From Hoeflea sp. 108 (lineage in GTDB: Bacteria; Pseudomonadota; Alphaproteobacteria; Rhizobiales; Rhizobiaceae), in NCBI RefSeq assembly GCF_000372965.1, contig NZ_KB890024.1:932839-996838 (forward strand): a stretch of 64,000 bases of DNA, given 5' to 3'. The position numbers were made by a program, and so were the translations under genes. Under the pieces are notes generated by a model that did not search any database, was not told the DNA's origin, and saw nothing but the letters and a program-made list of their open reading frames with translations. Within the stretch, counting starts at the first letter, position 1. Every line of letters begins with the position of its first letter. This document shows positions 25,450-34,147 of this stretch, in pieces.

Positions 25450-25560
25450 CCCTCGCCCCCTCAGCCGTTCGCCCGTGCCACATAAGCATAGGTCGCCATG
25501 ACCGGCGATGCGGCGGATTGCTTCACGAAGGTTCGGCTGGCGCGCGCTCGACGTCGAAGT

Positions 25561-26331
25561 TCACTCGAACCGGCAGGACACGGAGCCCAGTGTTCCGAAC
25601 TCGACAGACAGGGTCTGGCCCGGAAGTATCTGAAGGATCGGCAGGCATGAGCCGGTCAAGACGACATCGTCGGCATTGAGTTGCCGATGATCGCTTGCAA
25701 GCTTCCGTGCCAGCCATGCGACCGCTTCGAGCGGATGGCCGAGGATGGTGCCTGCCGTGCTGCGTGCGACGACGTTGCCGTTCAGCCGTGCCGTCACCTC
25801 CAGCCGATCGAGTTGCGATGGGTCGATATGATGGTGCGAAGCGCCGCGGATCGTCGCGACATGCAGGCCGAAATCGGCGATCGCCATCAGGGTGCTCACC
25901 CCGGTTGGGCGGCTGCGGCGCCCGAGCAGCCCAATCGCCGGCTGGCAGGCGACGACGATGCCCGCGGCCGTCTGGCGGTCGATCGGGTCGATCGAAAACG
26001 GGTAAGTTTCGCCGATGGTCAGCGCCAGTTCGCACTGCGCGCCAAGCATGCCCCGGGGCAGGGTGATGTGCTCAAGACCGTCGTGAAACGACCTGCTGGC
26101 AATTGGCGCAAAGATCGGCGAACCAAGGTCGAGCGACCGTTGCACCGCGGGGTTGGTCGCCACAAGCGAGTAGCCCCTGAAGTCGTCGTCGAAGAGGTCG
26201 AGTGCTGCGGATTGCGCCGACAGCGCATCGGCTTCAGTCTCCAGGAGCGACATCGGCAGGTCGGTGACCAGCCCGGCGCGCCGATTTCGTGCCAGGTTCT
26301 CTGCCAGATCCTGAAGTTGTGCCGCGTCCAT
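25561..26331 (-). CDS. 2-keto-4-pentenoate hydratase / fumarylacetoacetate-hydrolase-like protein
   Basis: 256-aa protein of the MhpD-like hydratase/decarboxylase group in the FAH superfamily, which acts in the lower part of aromatic meta-cleavage pathways. Seen: GYSLVATNPAVQRSLDLGSP near residue 53, the metal-binding area GAQCELALTIG near 96 and LTGSCLPILQILPGQTLSVEF near 223. No ring-cleavage dioxygenase or aldolase is adjacent, so its pathway is unknown. It is divergent from a LuxR-type regulator that may control it. Confidence 0.8.
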   Translation of the reverse strand: MDAAQLQDLAENLARNRRAGLVTDLPMSLLETEADALSAQSAALDLFDDDFRGYSLVATNPAVQRSLDLGSPIFAPIASRSFHDGLEHITLPRGMLGAQCELALTIGETYPFSIDPIDRQTAAGIVVACQPAIGLLGRRSRPTGVSTLMAIADFGLHVATIRGASHHHIDPSQLDRLEVTARLNGNVVARSTAGTILGHPLEAVAWLARKLASDHRQLNADDVVLTGSCLPILQILPGQTLSVEFGTLGSVSCRFE

Positions 26332-26551
26332 GGGCGACCTCGCATGGTTCCGGCATCAGGATAGGGCGGAAGCGCATAAAAATTCGAGATGGAACGCCGG
26401 CCAAAGAAATAAACGCGGCCTGCAGGCAGAGCGAACAAATCGTTCCTTTTTTGGGACAGTTTGTTCCAACGCGGCAGTGTCGGGTCGATTGGCGTTGCAA
26501 TAGCATCGGATGCGGAGTGTTATCACTGAGATCGTGGAAGGGGGGCCCACG

Positions 26552-27655
26552 TTGAAGATCGATATCCAGAAACTCGACCAGGCCCTGGATGGTGCCATCG
26601 AAGCGGCCATCGACGGCTCGTTGTGGCATGGCGTCGTCGAGGACATCGCCCGGGCAACCGGGTCGTACGGAGCCAACATCATCCCGGTGACGGAGCGTGC
26701 GCCGGGGCTGATCATCGCCAGCGACAGTCTGGGCGGGGTGTTCGACGACTATTTCAGCGATGGCTGGCATGAGAACGACTTGCGGCTCCGCGCCTTGCCA
26801 TTGCTGCTGCGCGACGGCACTGCCTGCGATCCGCAATACACTTCCCGCGACGAGTTTGAGCAGCACGCCTACTATAGGTTCCTTGCCAAGCACGGCATTG
26901 GCCGTAGCTGCATGATCGGCTTCTCTATGCCCTCGGACATGCTCGTGCTGACGCTCAACCGAAAGCTCGAGCAGGACTTCTTCGACGAGGAAGAGGTCGC
27001 TGTCCTGGGCGCAATGCGCGATCGCTTGATGATGTCGTCGGCGATCATGCGCGCCGCCTCGCGCCAGAAAACGGCCGGCATGGCCGAGGCCTTCGAGATG
27101 GCCGGGCTCGCGGCCATTTTCTTCGACAGGTTCTGCAAGGTGACGACGGTGAACGGCCCGGCGGAAAGACTGCTGGGAGGCGACCTCCAGGTTTCAGAGC
27201 GTGAGCTGCGCTCATCTCGCCGCAACGAAACCAGACTGATCGAGGAGCGGATGCGCGCCGTCCTCAGCGAGGATTGGCTGGGACAGGGCGCAGCCCATGG
27301 GCCGGTCTTCATAGAGCGTCCGGGCCTGCGGCCGCTCGTGCTGCGCCTCCAGCGGCTGGGCGGCAATTTCCCCGACGTCTTCGCCCATTCGGTCGGTGTC
27401 TGCCTGGTCGAGGATTCCGAAGCTGTGGCGAGGTCCGAACCGCAATTGCTCCGTCAGATGTTCGGCCTGACCCCGACAGAAGCCGAGATTATGGTGCTGC
27501 TCGGCCGCGGCATGCGCCTGCGCGACATCGCCGAAGTGAAATCGATTGCTTACGAGACGGCGCGCTCACATCTGCGTTCGATCTTCACCAAGACCGACAC
27601 CGGCAGGCAGGCCGAACTGGTGGCCCTGGTCGCCAACGTTCGCGCCCGGTGCTGA
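26552..27655 (+). CDS. LuxR-family transcriptional regulator with long N-terminal sensor region
   Basis: 367 aa from TTG 26552, which has GGAAGGGGGG in good position; an ATG at 26510 in the same frame has no clear ribosome site and would add 14 residues. The C-terminal part (about 300-360) is a LuxR helix-turn-helix (FGLTPTEAEIMVLLGRGM, then YETARSHLRSIFTKTDTG). The N-terminal 290 residues show no receiver domain; a weak PAS-like region lies near 180-290. Convergent with the beta-propeller gene (13-nt gap), divergent from the hydratase. The signal is unknown. Confidence 0.82.
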   Translation: MKIDIQKLDQALDGAIEAAIDGSLWHGVVEDIARATGSYGANIIPVTERAPGLIIASDSLGGVFDDYFSDGWHENDLRLRALPLLLRDGTACDPQYTSRDEFEQHAYYRFLAKHGIGRSCMIGFSMPSDMLVLTLNRKLEQDFFDEEEVAVLGAMRDRLMMSSAIMRAASRQKTAGMAEAFEMAGLAAIFFDRFCKVTTVNGPAERLLGGDLQVSERELRSSRRNETRLIEERMRAVLSEDWLGQGAAHGPVFIERPGLRPLVLRLQRLGGNFPDVFAHSVGVCLVEDSEAVARSEPQLLRQMFGLTPTEAEIMVLLGRGMRLRDIAEVKSIAYETARSHLRSIFTKTDTGRQAELVALVANVRARC

Positions 27656-27668
27656 CGGGAAACGGCAA

Positions 27669-28316
27669 CTAGCGGACCGCTGATCTTGCCGGGCGGCGGA
27701 TCGCCCTGACCACGCCTTTGTTGCCGCCGCCGCAGTAGAAGCGGCTGCCGCCATCGGATTCGAGCCCCGAAACGCCCATGCCCACGGGCATGTCGAGCTG
27801 TTCGAGCACCGCACCTGTCTGAGGATCGATACGCCTGACGTCGCTGGTCTCTCCCTCCCAGGTGCCGTGCCACAGTTCGCCGTCGACCCAGGTGACGCCG
27901 GTGACGACGCGCTTGGCCTCGATGGTGCGCAGGATGGTTCCGGTCTCGGGATCGATCTGGTGGATTTTCTGGCCGCGATACTGACCGACCCATAACGTAC
28001 CCTCGGCCCAGGCCATGCCGGAATCGCCACCGCCGCCGGGAGCGGGGATCGTGGCGAGGATCCGGCCGGTCTCGGGGTCGATCTTGTGGATGCGGTCCTC
28101 GGCGATCTGGTAGAGATGTTTGCCGTCGAAGGCCGTGCCGGCATGGGCGGCGACGTCGATGGTCTGAACCGTGTCGCCGCTGTCCGGGTCGAAGGCCTGC
28201 AGCTTGTCTTCCGATGCAAACCAGACCTTCTTGCCGTCGAAGGTGACACCGGCGACTTTGGAGACGCCGGGGAAGGGGCCGTATTCCCTGATGATTTCGG
28301 CAGCTGCGTGTTTCAT
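27669..28316 (-). CDS. Beta-propeller (PQQ-like/YncE-type repeat) protein
   Basis: 215-aa protein made of about five repeats of the pattern hydrophobic-strand, FDPDSG or IDPETG, strand (for example QAFDPDSGDTV, HKIDPETGRIL, HQIDPETGTIL, RRIDPQTGAVL). This is the mark of an SMP-30/glutamine-cyclotransferase-like propeller, though shorter than a closed seven-blade form. No signal peptide is seen, so it is probably cytoplasmic. It lies 36 nt after the winged-helix gene in the same direction, so they are probably one operon. No catalytic function can be assigned. Confidence 0.7.
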   Translation of the reverse strand: MKHAAAEIIREYGPFPGVSKVAGVTFDGKKVWFASEDKLQAFDPDSGDTVQTIDVAAHAGTAFDGKHLYQIAEDRIHKIDPETGRILATIPAPGGGGDSGMAWAEGTLWVGQYRGQKIHQIDPETGTILRTIEAKRVVTGVTWVDGELWHGTWEGETSDVRRIDPQTGAVLEQLDMPVGMGVSGLESDGGSRFYCGGGNKGVVRAIRRPARSAVR

Positions 28317-28352
28317 GGCTCGACCCCTGGCTTCGTTGGCACTGACCTTACC

Positions 28353-29573
28353 CTAGTCGCTCGGCAGTGGTCCCGGGAGTAACAACACTGTCGGGAAGTC
28401 GAGCACCGGCGGGCTGACCCAGCGTTGCGCCGGCCCGCGACCGAACGACTGCACCTTGCCGTCGGCGGCCAACTGCTCGAGCGCGCGCTGCACGGTGCGC
28501 GCGCTGGCGCCGAGTGCAATCGCCAGCGCCGAGCTCGACCAGGACTCCCCGTCGGCAAGGAAGGCCAGCACCTGAGCATGCTGCCCTTCGGAAGGGGGCG
28601 CAAGCACGACGACCTGGCGCGAACGGTTGGGCGCCAGCGCGAAACCTTCTCGTGTCGCACCGATGTCGGCCAGATCCTTGAGCTCGGCGCGCAGACGCCC
28701 GATCTCGACCCGCAACCTGGCACGGTGAGATTCGTCGACATGCCTGGCGCGGAAAGCACGAGCGATCAGCGTGCTTCTGGAGACGTCTTCCGGCCATGCC
28801 TCGGCTAGGCTCCGGGCAAGCGCAAACAACACCGGCCGGGTTGCCAGCGGCACCACGGTTTGGTCCTGCCTCACGACGTTTCGGCACGCATCGACGACGA
28901 GTGTGTCGGAGGCGAAAAGCGCCTCCACCTCTTCCAAAAGGAGCATGCGCCGTTCGCCCTGCGCGATCAGCCGTGCCGCAGGCACTGCCATGGCTCGAGC
29001 CACGCCATCGACTTCGGCTATCAATGCGGGAATTTGGGCCTCGCGCGCCGCCTCCTGCGCGTGCGCCAACGCTGCCTTGGCGGCTTTCGTCTGCAGGCGC
29101 CGCATGGCGAGGCCGGCCGCGGCCAGTTGGTGTCCGGTCCTGAGCGGGGCTGGCAGTCCGGCGGTGTCTAGCGCCGAAAGCACGCGCGCGGCTTCATCCA
29201 GCCGGCCGATAAGCAGCAGGCGCCGAGCTTCCAGTGTGCGCGCATGCGCAGCGTTCAGGCGGTCGCCATGCGCTTCGAGCGTTGCCCTTGCAGCGTCGAG
29301 CGCCTTGGTCGGCCAATTCAGGTCGCGGGACACGAGTGCGATTTCTGCTTCGGCGACGACGCAGCGGGCGCGGGCGACGGCCTCTCTTGAGCCGAAGGCT
29401 TTGGCGGCACTCGTGAGCAAGGCTTTTGCGCGAACGAGATCGCCAAGCTGGGCCATGGCGATGCCGCGCAGCGCCAGTGCGGGCGGGTCGTCGCGCAGGG
29501 CAACCCGCTTGAGCGCGCCGAGCAGGTCCCCAGTGGCGAGTGCGCGCGCCGCGGCAGTGATCAGCGAGTCCAT
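28353..29573 (-). CDS. Winged-helix protein with helical-repeat N-terminus
   Basis: 406-aa protein I cannot name. Residues 1-225 are alanine-rich helices with TPR-like periodicity (ALRGIAMAQLGDLVRAKALL, ARRLLLIGRLDEAARVLSAL). Residues about 335-395 resemble a winged helix (LAFLADGESWSSSALAIALG, ASARTVQRALEQLAADGKV). The middle region RVEIGRLRAELKDLADIGAT resembles a further helix-turn-helix linker. It is probably a DNA-binding regulator that controls itself and the propeller gene downstream. The effector is unknown. Confidence 0.65.
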   Translation of the reverse strand: MDSLITAAARALATGDLLGALKRVALRDDPPALALRGIAMAQLGDLVRAKALLTSAAKAFGSREAVARARCVVAEAEIALVSRDLNWPTKALDAARATLEAHGDRLNAAHARTLEARRLLLIGRLDEAARVLSALDTAGLPAPLRTGHQLAAAGLAMRRLQTKAAKAALAHAQEAAREAQIPALIAEVDGVARAMAVPAARLIAQGERRMLLLEEVEALFASDTLVVDACRNVVRQDQTVVPLATRPVLFALARSLAEAWPEDVSRSTLIARAFRARHVDESHRARLRVEIGRLRAELKDLADIGATREGFALAPNRSRQVVVLAPPSEGQHAQVLAFLADGESWSSSALAIALGASARTVQRALEQLAADGKVQSFGRGPAQRWVSPPVLDFPTVLLLPGPLPSD

Positions 29574-29921
29574 GAGGCATTTCCAGGAAAGGCGGGGTTT
29601 CCGTCAGGAATGGGCTGGAGTCGGGACGACAAAGAACTTTCGCTGCCTGATGAAAAGCTGCGACGTTTCCTGGACCTCGTCACACTTGTCACTCTCGCTT
29701 CCTCGTTTCCGCCCCTGGTCTTGCACACACCACCGCCCCGGAGGCGCGGCCGATCTGCAGGGTCGCGCAGTTTCATATGCGAGGACAAGGAGCGGCGACA
29801 TGAAAAGTCACGATGTCACCGGAACGCGAGCTGTCTGGCATTCATCTATGGGAAACTAAGTTGCCCATGGGTGATGGGTCAGGTATTCAAGACGTGTCTG
29901 ATGAAAATGGGAGGACTGAAA
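29574..29921. other. Divergent gap, winged-helix gene / cupin gene
   Basis: 348 nt between divergently transcribed genes. No convincing promoter pair was found. The only coding-like element is a possible 19-codon frame at 29800-29859. Confidence 0.4.
29800..29859 (+). CDS. Possible 19-aa leader peptide or small protein
   Basis: ATG at 29800 preceded by AAGGAGC, encoding MKSHDVTGTRAVWHSSMGN and then TAA. It ends 62 nt before the cupin start. The good ribosome site is the only support; no known leader-type run of codons is present and conservation is unknown. Confidence 0.25.
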   Translation: MKSHDVTGTRAVWHSSMGN

Positions 29922-30278
29922 ATGACCCGCAATACGATCCTCAAGTTCGGTCGGCCGGTAAGTGCCGACCCCAGCGATTTGCCGGGCTGGGTGGTGGTGG
30001 AAGGAAGTCCGTCGATGAAGACGGCCGTCCAGCACACGACCCAGGACGGCAAGGTCCTCTCGGGAACATGGCAGGCAACCCCGGGCACCTACCACGCGAG
30101 CTACACGGACTACGAATTCGTCCACATGATTTCAGGCCGCATCATCATCACGCCAGACGGTGGTGAGCCGGTCGAGGTCGGGCCGGGCGACGCGTTTGTT
30201 GTGGAAGCGGACTTCAAGGGCACCTGGAAGATCATCGAGCCAGTGACGAAGCATTTCGTCGTCACCGTCGGATCGTAG
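29922..30278 (+). CDS. Small cupin-domain protein (DUF861/EutQ-like)
   Basis: 118-aa single cupin: VLSGTWQATPGTYHASYTDY near residue 43, EFVHMISGRIIITPDGGEPV near 65 and VGPGDAFVVEADFKGTWKI near 87. This cupin_3 type is often annotated as EutQ- or ureidoglycolate-hydrolase-like without proven activity. The ATG at 29922 follows GGGAGGA; longer readings of the frame add unrelated sequence. It stands alone. Function is unknown. Confidence 0.82.
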   Translation: MTRNTILKFGRPVSADPSDLPGWVVVEGSPSMKTAVQHTTQDGKVLSGTWQATPGTYHASYTDYEFVHMISGRIIITPDGGEPVEVGPGDAFVVEADFKGTWKIIEPVTKHFVVTVGS

Positions 30279-30454
30279 GAGCGAACCGACGCTGTCGTCC
30301 GAGATAACGCTCCCGTTCACCACGAGCGGCAAGTGTGCACTCAAGGTCCCGGCGGCTAGCCGGGGCTGAACGTGGCGACTGTGAGCCAGTGCGCTGAAGG
30401 CAATTCAGTACGTCGCCTCTTGAAACGCTTCTAACCACTTGAGATCTGGGGGAG

Positions 30455-30530
30455 TGGTGCCCGGAGGCGGATTCGAACCACCGACACGCGGATTTTCAAT
30501 CCGCTGCTCTACCAACTGAGCTATCCGGGC
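30455..30530 (-). tRNA. tRNA-Phe (GAA)
   Basis: 76-nt cloverleaf, read on the minus strand from GCCCGGATAGCTCAGTTGG to CCGGGCACCA. Seven-base-pair acceptor stem, anticodon GAA at 30497-30495, T-loop GGTTCGAATCC, and CCA encoded in the genome. It follows yacG on the same strand, as usual in Rhizobiales. Confidence 0.97.
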
Positions 30531-30605
30531 AACTGTCCTCGATCGGGCCGCTAGGGCTTCGATCCGGGCTTCCTGGAGGTGCGCTGCACCCCTGAAAGCG
30601 GGTGG

Positions 30606-30633
30606 GTTATAGCACGAGTTTTTCCCCTGTCCA
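30606..30633 (-). promoter_or_regulatory. Predicted promoter of tRNA-Phe
   Basis: Minus strand: TGGACA (30628-30633) and TATAAC (30606-30611), 16-nt spacer, about 70 nt before the mature 5' end. It lies between the yacG stop and the tRNA. Confidence 0.6.
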
Positions 30634-30695
30634 GCCGCCCCGATGCGTTTTTCTTGAAAGAAATCACAGGCCGTAGGGGAAGGTCGGGAAAGCCT

Positions 30696-30908
30696 TCAGC
30701 GTCCTTCGCCGGCGTCCGAATTTCCGGTCGAATCTTCCTCTTCGTCGTCGCGAACAGGGATGGCGTAGGAGCCTGAAAGCCAGCGGTTGAGGTCGACCGC
30801 CTTGCAGCGCGGAGAGCAGAAGGGATAGGACTCGCGCACTGACGGCTTGCCGCATTCGGGGCAGGAGACCTTGGCGCGCAGAGGCGTGACGGTGTCCTTG
30901 GCGTTCAC
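30696..30908 (-). CDS. yacG: DNA gyrase inhibitor YacG, zinc-binding
   Basis: 70-aa protein with the YacG zinc module CPECGKPSV...PFCSPRC followed by KAVDLNRWLSGSYAIP. In E. coli YacG binds GyrB and inhibits gyrase. It starts at GTG 30908, overlapping the maf stop codon (GTGA), so translation is probably coupled. The acidic C-terminal tail (DDEEEDSTGN) is common in alphaproteobacterial copies. Confidence 0.92.
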   Translation of the reverse strand: MNAKDTVTPLRAKVSCPECGKPSVRESYPFCSPRCKAVDLNRWLSGSYAIPVRDDEEEDSTGNSDAGEGR

Positions 30909-31531
30909 GCGGAGGCGCCGTTCTTCCAGCTGGCCTGGACCTGATAGCCTTCGCCGGACAAAAGCGAGGTCGTCTCGTAGAGCGGCAGGCCGACCACGTT
31001 GGTGTAGGAGCCGACAAGCTTGACCACGAAGGTGCCGGCGAGGCCCTGGATGCCGTAGCCGCCGGCCTTGCCGCGCCATTCGCCCGAAGCGAGGTAGTTG
31101 TCCATGTCCTGGCGCGACAGGCGCTTGAAGCGCACGCGCGTCTCGACCAGTCGCTGGCGCAGCTTGCCTGAGGGCGTCATCAGCGCGAGGCCGGTGTAGA
31201 CACGGTGCGACCGGCCGGAGAGCAGTTGCAGGCAGTGCAGCGCCTCATCAGACGTTTCCGCCTTGGGCAGGATCCGGCGCCCGACGGCAACGACCGTGTC
31301 GGCCGCCAGGATGAAGCTCGTTGCCTCGTCGTCGCTGGCCAGCACCGAATGCGCCTTCTCGGCCTTGGTCACCGACAGCCGCTTGGCCAGCGAGCGCGGA
31401 TGCTCGGCGCGCATCGGCCGCTCGTCGACATCGGCCGGGAACAGCCGGTCGGGTTCGATGCCGGCCTGCTGCAAGAGCTCAACACGGCGGGGCGAACCCG
31501 AAGCAAGCACAAGCTTTTGCAGATCGCTCAA
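30905..31531 (-). CDS. Maf-like nucleoside triphosphate pyrophosphatase
   Basis: 208-aa Maf/Ham1-fold protein; family members hydrolyse non-canonical or UTP/dTTP/m7GTP nucleotides and affect septum formation. Seen: LVLASGSPRRVELLQQAGI at the N-terminus, FILAADTVVAVGRRIL near residue 70 and GKAGGYGIQGLAGTFVVKLVG near 155. It lies between infA and yacG in the conserved block. Confidence 0.93.
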   Translation of the reverse strand: MSDLQKLVLASGSPRRVELLQQAGIEPDRLFPADVDERPMRAEHPRSLAKRLSVTKAEKAHSVLASDDEATSFILAADTVVAVGRRILPKAETSDEALHCLQLLSGRSHRVYTGLALMTPSGKLRQRLVETRVRFKRLSRQDMDNYLASGEWRGKAGGYGIQGLAGTFVVKLVGSYTNVVGLPLYETTSLLSGEGYQVQASWKNGASA

Positions 31532-31584
31532 ACCAGAATCCTGTCGGTAAAAGACGCTCTTTGCGCTCGCGGTCGCGGGCGAAC

Positions 31585-31803
31585 TTACTTGAAGCGGTAG
31601 GTGATGCGGCCCTTGCTCAGGTCATAGGGCGTCATTTCGACGAGGACCTTGTCACCGGTCAGCACGCGGATGCGATTCTTGCGCATGCGCCCGGCAGTGT
31701 GGGCGATGATTTCGTGTTCGTTTTCGAGCTTGACCCGGAACATCGCGTTCGGCAACAATTCCGTAACGGTGCCCGGAAACTCGAGGACTTCTTCCTTCGG
31801 CAT
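31585..31803 (-). CDS. infA: Translation initiation factor IF-1
   Basis: 72-aa S1-domain protein, family length exactly. Starts MPKEEVLEFPGTVTELLPN and ends DLSKGRITYRFK; IIAHTAGRMRKNRIRVLTGD in the middle is diagnostic. The ATG at 31803 is the family start; upstream in-frame codons are not homologous. Confidence 0.97.
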   Translation of the reverse strand: MPKEEVLEFPGTVTELLPNAMFRVKLENEHEIIAHTAGRMRKNRIRVLTGDKVLVEMTPYDLSKGRITYRFK

Positions 31804-31892
31804 TAGGTACCTTTGGTTTGGGTGGCTTGCTCCGGCGCCCCGGCCGGAAGTTGCGCGGAACCTATATGATAATCCGCGCTTTGTGAACACGC

Positions 31893-32348
31893 TTAATCGG
31901 CGTCCATTTCCGGCGTTCCCACCGCAAATCTTTCGGCCATTCTGGCCTTCAGCCGCTCGCGCACGTCGCGGTAGGCCGTCATGATCTGGTCGCGCGTTCC
32001 CGAGATGACGGTTGGGTCCGGCGTCGGCCAGTATTCGACGTCGACGGCCATCGAGCGGGTGAACTCGAGCGCTGCGTGATGCGCCTCGGGCGCCAGCGTC
32101 ACGATCAGGTCGAAATAGTCGTCCTCGAGATCGTCCACCGTGCGAGGTTGGTGGTCTTCCATCGCCATACCTTCTTCGGCAAGCACCGCATCAACGAACG
32201 GGTCGCGGTCGCCGGCGCGCACCCCTGCCGACGCCACGAAGATCGATTGGGGCAGCCTGTGGCGGGCAATCGCTTCGGCCATCGGCGAGCGGACCGAATT
32301 CATCCGGCACATGAACAAGACAGAGCGCGGAGGTTTAGCGTCCGCCAT
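31893..32348 (-). CDS. Low-molecular-weight phosphotyrosine phosphatase / arsenate-reductase-like protein
   Basis: 151-aa protein with the catalytic P-loop FMCRMNSVRSP (C-x5-R type) near residue 13 and a late aspartate-proline (YWPTPDP) near 118 that could be the general acid. Family members are tyrosine phosphatases or thiol-dependent arsenate reductases. No ars genes are near; the position between UPF0262 and infA is conserved in Rhizobiales, which argues for a housekeeping role. Confidence 0.85.
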   Translation of the reverse strand: MADAKPPRSVLFMCRMNSVRSPMAEAIARHRLPQSIFVASAGVRAGDRDPFVDAVLAEEGMAMEDHQPRTVDDLEDDYFDLIVTLAPEAHHAALEFTRSMAVDVEYWPTPDPTVISGTRDQIMTAYRDVRERLKARMAERFAVGTPEMDAD

Positions 32349-32351
32349 ATG

Positions 32352-32837
32352 TCAGCCGCGCCAGTGCAATACGCAGATGAGCGTGAACAGGCGCCGGGCG
32401 GTGTCGAAGTCGATCTCGATCTTGCCGGCAAGCCGGTCGAGCAGGGTTTGCGATCCCTCGTTGTGCAGACCGCGCCGGCCCATGTCGATCGCCTCGATCT
32501 GGCTCGGCGTCGACGAGCGGATCGCTTCGTAATAACTCTCGCAGATCATGAAATAGTCTTTCACGATGCGGCGGAACGGCGTCAGCGACAGGATGTGGGT
32601 AACGACAGGGTCGCCATGCTCGCGCGCGATGGCAAAGACCAATCGCGAATCGACAAGCGACAGCTTGAGCCGGTAGGGGCCGTGGCCGTCGTCGTTGATC
32701 GGGTGGAAGCTGTTTTCCTCGATCAGGTCGAAGATGGCCACCGCCCGTTCATGCTCGACATCGGGCGTCGAACGGCCGATCGATTCGTCGAGTTCGACGT
32801 CGACCAGGCGGGATCGTGCGTGGCCTTTGTCGGACAT
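32352..32837 (-). CDS. UPF0262 family protein
   Basis: 161-aa conserved alphaproteobacterial protein of unknown function. Segments typical of the family: VAIFDLIEENSFHPIN near residue 34 and VVTHILSLTPFRRIVKDYF near 79. It sits 7 nt after hisD and 3 nt before the phosphatase gene, in a compact operon. Confidence 0.9.
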   Translation of the reverse strand: MSDKGHARSRLVDVELDESIGRSTPDVEHERAVAIFDLIEENSFHPINDDGHGPYRLKLSLVDSRLVFAIAREHGDPVVTHILSLTPFRRIVKDYFMICESYYEAIRSSTPSQIEAIDMGRRGLHNEGSQTLLDRLAGKIEIDFDTARRLFTLICVLHWRG

Positions 32838-32844
32838 GGTCGCC

Positions 32845-34137
32845 CTACATGTTCAATCTGATGGCAACGGAGCGGGCATGCGCGTCGAGGCCTTCCGCCT
32901 TGGCGAGCGCGATCGCAGCGGGTGCCAGTTCGCGCAGCTGGTCGGGACCGAGCTTCAGGATCGAGCTGCGCTTGACGAAATCGAGCACCGTCAGTCCCGA
33001 CGAGAACCGCGCCGAGCGCGCCGTCGGCAAGACGTGGTTGGAGCCGCCGACATAGTCGCCGATGACCTCGGGCGTATGCCGTCCGATGAAGATCGCGCCT
33101 GCATTGCGGATTTTTGGCAGCATCGCTTCGGGATCAGCGACGGCGAGTTCGAGATGTTCGGCGGCGATGCGGTTGACCAGTGGCAGGGCCGCCTCGAAAT
33201 CGTCGACCAGGATGACTGCCCCGAAGTCGCGCCAGCTGGCGGCGGCGGTCTCGCCGCGCGGCAACAGCTTGATCTGTCGCTCGACGGCGGCTTCCACCGC
33301 CTTGCCGAATTCGGCGTCGTCGGTGATCAGGATCGACTGGGCCGAGACGTCGTGCTCTGCCTGGGCCAGCAGGTCGGCCGCAATCCATTCCGGATCGTTG
33401 TCGCGGTCGGCGACGACGAGCACTTCAGAAGGCCCGGCGATCATGTCAATGCCGACAGTGCCGAAAACCTGGCGCTTGGCCGCTGCTACATAGGCGTTGC
33501 CGGGGCCGACGATCTTGGCGACCGGGCGGATGGTGTTGGTGCCATAGGCTAGGGCTGCCACTGCCTGGGCGCCGCCGACGCGGTAGATTTCGGAGACGCC
33601 GGCTAGGTCGGCTGCGACCAGAACCAGCGGGTTGATGGCGCCGCCCGAGGCCGGCACGACGATGACGATGCGCTCGACGCCTGCGACCTGCGCCGGAACC
33701 GCGTTCATCAGCACTGAGCTCGGATAGCTGGCCGTGCCGCCGGGAACATAGAGCCCGACCGCCTCGACCGCCGTCCAGCGTGAGCCGAGTTCGACGCCGA
33801 TGGCATCCGTATAGCGGTCGTCCTTGGGCATCTGCCGCGCGTGATGCGAGCGGATGCGATCACGGGCAAAGCGCAGCGCTTCAACCGTCGCCGGATCGGC
33901 GTCCTTGTAGGCCTGGTCAATGTCAGCGCGCGTCACCGCGATGCCCAAAGCTCCGAGGTCGGCCCTGTCGAATTTCTTCGTATAGTCGATCAGTGCCGTG
34001 TCGCCGCGCTCGCGCACGTCGTCGATGATGGCGCGCACCGTCGCCTCCACGTCGGGCGAGACTTCGCGCTTGGTGGTCAGGAACGACGCGAACCGCTTCT
34101 CGAAGTCGGCGTCGGATTGGCGAAGCGTGATGGCCAT
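32845..34137 (-). CDS. hisD: Histidinol dehydrogenase
   Basis: 430-aa zinc enzyme for the last two steps of histidine synthesis (histidinol to histidine, NAD+). Seen: YVPGGTASYPSSVLMNAVPA near residue 128, IVGPGNAYVAAAKRQVFGTV near 213, DMIAGPSEVLVVAD near 234 and AEHDVSAQSILIT near 264. Full length. It lies apart from other his genes, as usual in this group. Confidence 0.96.
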   Translation of the reverse strand: MAITLRQSDADFEKRFASFLTTKREVSPDVEATVRAIIDDVRERGDTALIDYTKKFDRADLGALGIAVTRADIDQAYKDADPATVEALRFARDRIRSHHARQMPKDDRYTDAIGVELGSRWTAVEAVGLYVPGGTASYPSSVLMNAVPAQVAGVERIVIVVPASGGAINPLVLVAADLAGVSEIYRVGGAQAVAALAYGTNTIRPVAKIVGPGNAYVAAAKRQVFGTVGIDMIAGPSEVLVVADRDNDPEWIAADLLAQAEHDVSAQSILITDDAEFGKAVEAAVERQIKLLPRGETAAASWRDFGAVILVDDFEAALPLVNRIAAEHLELAVADPEAMLPKIRNAGAIFIGRHTPEVIGDYVGGSNHVLPTARSARFSSGLTVLDFVKRSSILKLGPDQLRELAPAAIALAKAEGLDAHARSVAIRLNM

Positions 34138-34147
34138 GGTCGAATGC

